In this document: one piece after another, positions 61,163-64,000 of the stretch | How the letters are laid out: each line of letters opens with the position of its first letter | Position numbering within the stretch: the first letter of the stretch is position 1 | Assembly (NCBI GenBank): GCA_029204225.1 | Contig: CM055113.1 | Span: 30,631,524-30,695,523 of the forward strand | Direction of reading: 5' to 3' | DNA: 64,000 nt | DNA from: Diphasiastrum complanatum | Lineage: Eukaryota; Streptophyta; Lycopodiopsida; Lycopodiales; Lycopodiaceae | The notes under the pieces: model-generated | Databases searched by the model: none | Told to the model about the DNA's origin: nothing | The model's input: only the letters and a program-made list of their open reading frames with translations | Position numbers and translations under genes: made by a program

Positions 61163-64000
61163 TTAAATTTTTCCTTGTAGGAAAAAATCTGGAAAATTCT
61201 TCTGGAGATCAGCCTCCTTTTCCCAAGTATCCTCCTCTTCTGATTTGCCCCTCCCCCTGACTAAAAATTCTCAAAGCACTCTACTCCGTAGAGTCCTCTG
61301 TCGGCTATTAACAATCGCCTCGGGTTCAGGTTGTCCACTCACAGACTCATCACGAAGAAGTTCCACTAGATCTTCCACAGGGACCAAGGTCTCCCCAACC
61401 CCCAACGAGGGTTTCAACTTACTAACGTGAAAAACATGATGAATTTCAACGTTAACTGGAAGGTCTAGTTTGTATGCGATCTTGTTTATCACTTGGATAA
61501 CCTTAAAAGGACCACAATACCTAGGCGCCAACTTTGCACACTTACCAATTTTCCAGTCCCTAGAGTGATTAGGGACCCTCAAAAACACCCAGTCGTTGAC
61601 CATGAATACCTTGTGCTTCCGAAATAGATCAGCATAGTGCCTTGCCCTGTCTTAGGCACTATTTATGCTATCTTTAGCCAATTGTAACATTTCTTGCATA
61701 TCCACAAGGAAATCAGTTGTGGCTTGCACCTGTAGGTTTTTCGTGCCAACACTAATTGGTGATCGAGGTTGAAAATCATACATAAGCATGAAAGGGCTGA
61801 ATTCGGTCGCTGAATGTTTTGCATTGTTATATGCAAATTCGACCAGTGGAAGATATTGTTCCCAATCAGACTGCCGATGGCCCACATATGCTCGAAGCAT
61901 ATCCTCCATCATGTGATTGGTCCTTTCCTTTTGACCGTCTGATTCCGGATGATCTGTAGAACTCATACTTAAAGTTGTTTTCAACTTTTCAAATTCTGCT
62001 TGCCAAAAATTCCGAGTGAATTTTGGGTCACGGTCACTGACAATATTGCACGGCAGCCCGTACAGTCAAAAAAAGCTTCTCAACAAATAGTTGAGCTAGT
62101 TTTAAGCTTTTCGTTGGGATAAATTGAGCAAAACTTCGTAAGTCTGTCAACAATGACCCAAACCGAATCGTGGCCCTTCCCTATACGTGGAAGCCCGACC
62201 ACAAAATCCATAGATATACTTTTCCACTTTCCATTAGGAATATCTAAAGGATATAACAGGCCACTAGCTTTTAGCCTCTCTGTTTTATTTAACTAGCACT
62301 TAGTACATTTAAGTACATAGGCCTCTACCTGACTTTTAATCTTAGGCCACCAAAATTGCCTTTGAACTAAGTCAAGTGTTCTTTGTATACTCGAATGTCC
62401 TGCGCATGGACTATCATGACACTCATGCAAGATTTGGGCCCTTACAGTGTCATTCTCCGGTACACACACCTTTCCTTTACGAAACAAAATCCTGTTTCGA
62501 ATTAGGAAATCTATTCCTGGTTGGAGGAATCTTGCAAACCTGAATCGACCCTTGAAAGTACTTGTTGCCAATACTTTCCAAAAAAAGGATCGGACTCATA
62601 TAGTCCTTGAAGAGACTGAAACGACCCCGGTTCTATAACAGTAAAGCACAACTGATTAATAACCGATAACCGACTCAAAGCATCCGCTAGAGTATTTTGA
62701 CTTCCTTTACAATAACGTATAGAAAAGTCAAATATTTGCATCAGCTCAGCCCATCTAGCTTGCCTCAGCATCACAGAAATATCGAAGAGTCTGATGATCC
62801 ATCAAAACTTCAAATCTGGCTCCATACAAATAATGTCGTCAAATTTCCAAGGAATGAACAATTGCAAACAGTTCCTACTCATAGGTACAATACCTAGACT
62901 GAGCAGGATTGAGTTTCTTGCCTTCATAAGCCATAGGATGTCCATCCTGCATCAAAACAGCTCCAATAGCATAATCACTGGCATCGGTCCTAACCACAAA
63001 AGTCTTATTAGGATCGCCAATGATTAATATTGGTGCTGAAGTGACACTTTTCTTAAGCAACTCAAAACAATTATTCATATCCTCCGTCCACACCACTAGT
63101 GGACTCTTAGCCCTCCGGCTTAGCTTCTTATAGCCTTTCAAGGCCTGGGTAAGGGGAAATGCCAGTCGAGCAAATTGGGGAATATGCCGACGGAAAAATC
63201 TTACAAACCCCAAGAAAGACTTGATTTGCCGAACTGTGATGAGAATAGGCCAATCAATAACCCTCTGGATATGATCGGCCTCAATCTCCACTCCCCGTTC
63301 GAAAATCTTATGCCCCAAGTAGGACAATTCCTTCACAAAAAAAGTCATATATAGACTCTTTGGCAAAGAGCTTTTCCCTTCTTAGGATGTCCCAGACAAT
63401 CCTAAGATGCTCTTTATGTTTCGCCAAAGTCTTATTGAACACTAGGATATCATCTAAGAATACCACTACGAATCTTTTCAAATATGGCCTGAACAAATCG
63501 TTCATCATCTATTGGAAAGTTGCTAGTGCATTGGTCAAACCAAAAGGCAACACCAAAAATTCGTAGTGACCAAAGCAAGTTCAAAACCTGGTTTTTGGTA
63601 TATCTTCTGTCTTAATGCGTATCTGATTGAATCCCGACCTTATATCTATCTTGGTAGAGTACCCAACACCACCAAGATAATCTATTAAGTCATTCATCCG
63701 CGGTAGTGGATATATATTCTTAATGGTTACCTTGTTTAATTTCATTAATTTAATGCACTTAAGGTCATTAGGTCCAAAGACTAAAGAATTAAGGACAAAA
63801 TACATTCATCGCATTACTTCGAGATAGATTACCTGAGGTAGAAGCTGGTTATTTGACGCAATCTTGTGCAAGGTGACCCTCGCCATTGCACTTGAAGCAC
63901 AGGTTCTTCTTACGAGCTTCAGCTTTATCAATGCCACCTTGATGGTTTTTAAAGTTTTTCTTGGTTTTCTTAAGATTGTTGGAATTGGAATGTGTTTCAC
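61163..64000 (-). pseudogene. Ty3/gypsy chromovirus gag-pol, rearranged, runs off the edge
   Basis: Minus-strand domains in order are as follows. A Gag knuckle CFKCNGEGHLAQDC (63,899-63,858). RT from about 63,805 ([40 protein letters not shown]). RNase H (LGHKIFERGVEIE, VVRTDASDYAIGAVL, NTLADALSRL). Integrase zinc-binding region (HECHDSPCAGH, CTKC) and core (SMDFVVGLP, HPESDGQKERTN). A GPF/Y module (LAPRYCGPFKV, FHVSKLKP). A chromodomain (61,330-61,166; REFLV-type start, SEEEDTWEKEADL). Knuckle and RT are only about 120 bp apart, so protease and the RT start are deleted. Frameshifts and stops are frequent. A TGA (61,271-61,273) sits in the chromodomain where Arg (CGA) is usual. C-terminal chromodomains mark chromoviruses, which they can direct to chromatin. 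Confidence 0.88.

Overview
The window is nuclear DNA from a vascular plant. The evidence is one intron-bearing WAT1/EamA-type membrane transporter gene, several Ty1/copia elements with primer binding sites matching the 3' end of plant initiator tRNA-Met, a Ty3 chromovirus with a chromodomain, Helitron-like termini and long (GA)n arrays. No bacterial, organellar, tRNA or rRNA features were seen. The species cannot be named from the sequence. Apart from the transporter gene, almost everything is mobile-element sequence, mostly decayed.

Layout. The window is dominated by a direct duplication. Copy A runs from base 1 to about 22,690 and copy B from about 36,793 to 57,775. In order, both copies carry the 3' end of a retroelement ORF, a non-autonomous copia element (family C1) with about 1.1-kb LTRs, a shared LTR-like repeat, the WAT1-like gene on the minus strand, a cluster of about 210-bp Helitron-like elements, and (GA)n arrays with conserved spacers. 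Copy A has 10 kb of extra decayed copia and gag debris (6,280-16,570) and a deletion in its 3' LTR. Copy B has a 5.5-kb young copia element nested in C1 (38,925-44,476, target duplication TTTGC). Its transporter copy is damaged by a 5-bp deletion and a replaced C-terminus.

Between the copies (22,690-36,790) lie an almost complete copia element on the minus strand (22,800-28,494, target duplication GTATG) inserted in an older integrase relic, a short unrecognised ORF, a decayed copia RT/RNase H segment, a zinc-knuckle and protease block of an unclassified retroelement, and a Pro/Ser-rich ORF whose 3' part is also present at the window start. To the right of copy B are about 2.3 kb without recognisable genes, then a Ty3/gypsy chromovirus on the minus strand with its 3' LTR, running off the right edge.

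How the parts relate. The only plausibly functional host gene is the copy A transporter at 16,572-19,051. It has seven exons whose phases all agree and a predicted length of 435 aa. Its upstream region holds TGACG motifs, the Helitron-like cluster and the GA arrays, and the same upstream order is kept in copy B. Retroelement lesions allow relative dating. C1 lesions shared by both copies predate the duplication. The nested element in copy B, the LTR deletion in copy A and the transporter frameshift in copy B came later. All identity statements come from reading by eye; no alignments were run.
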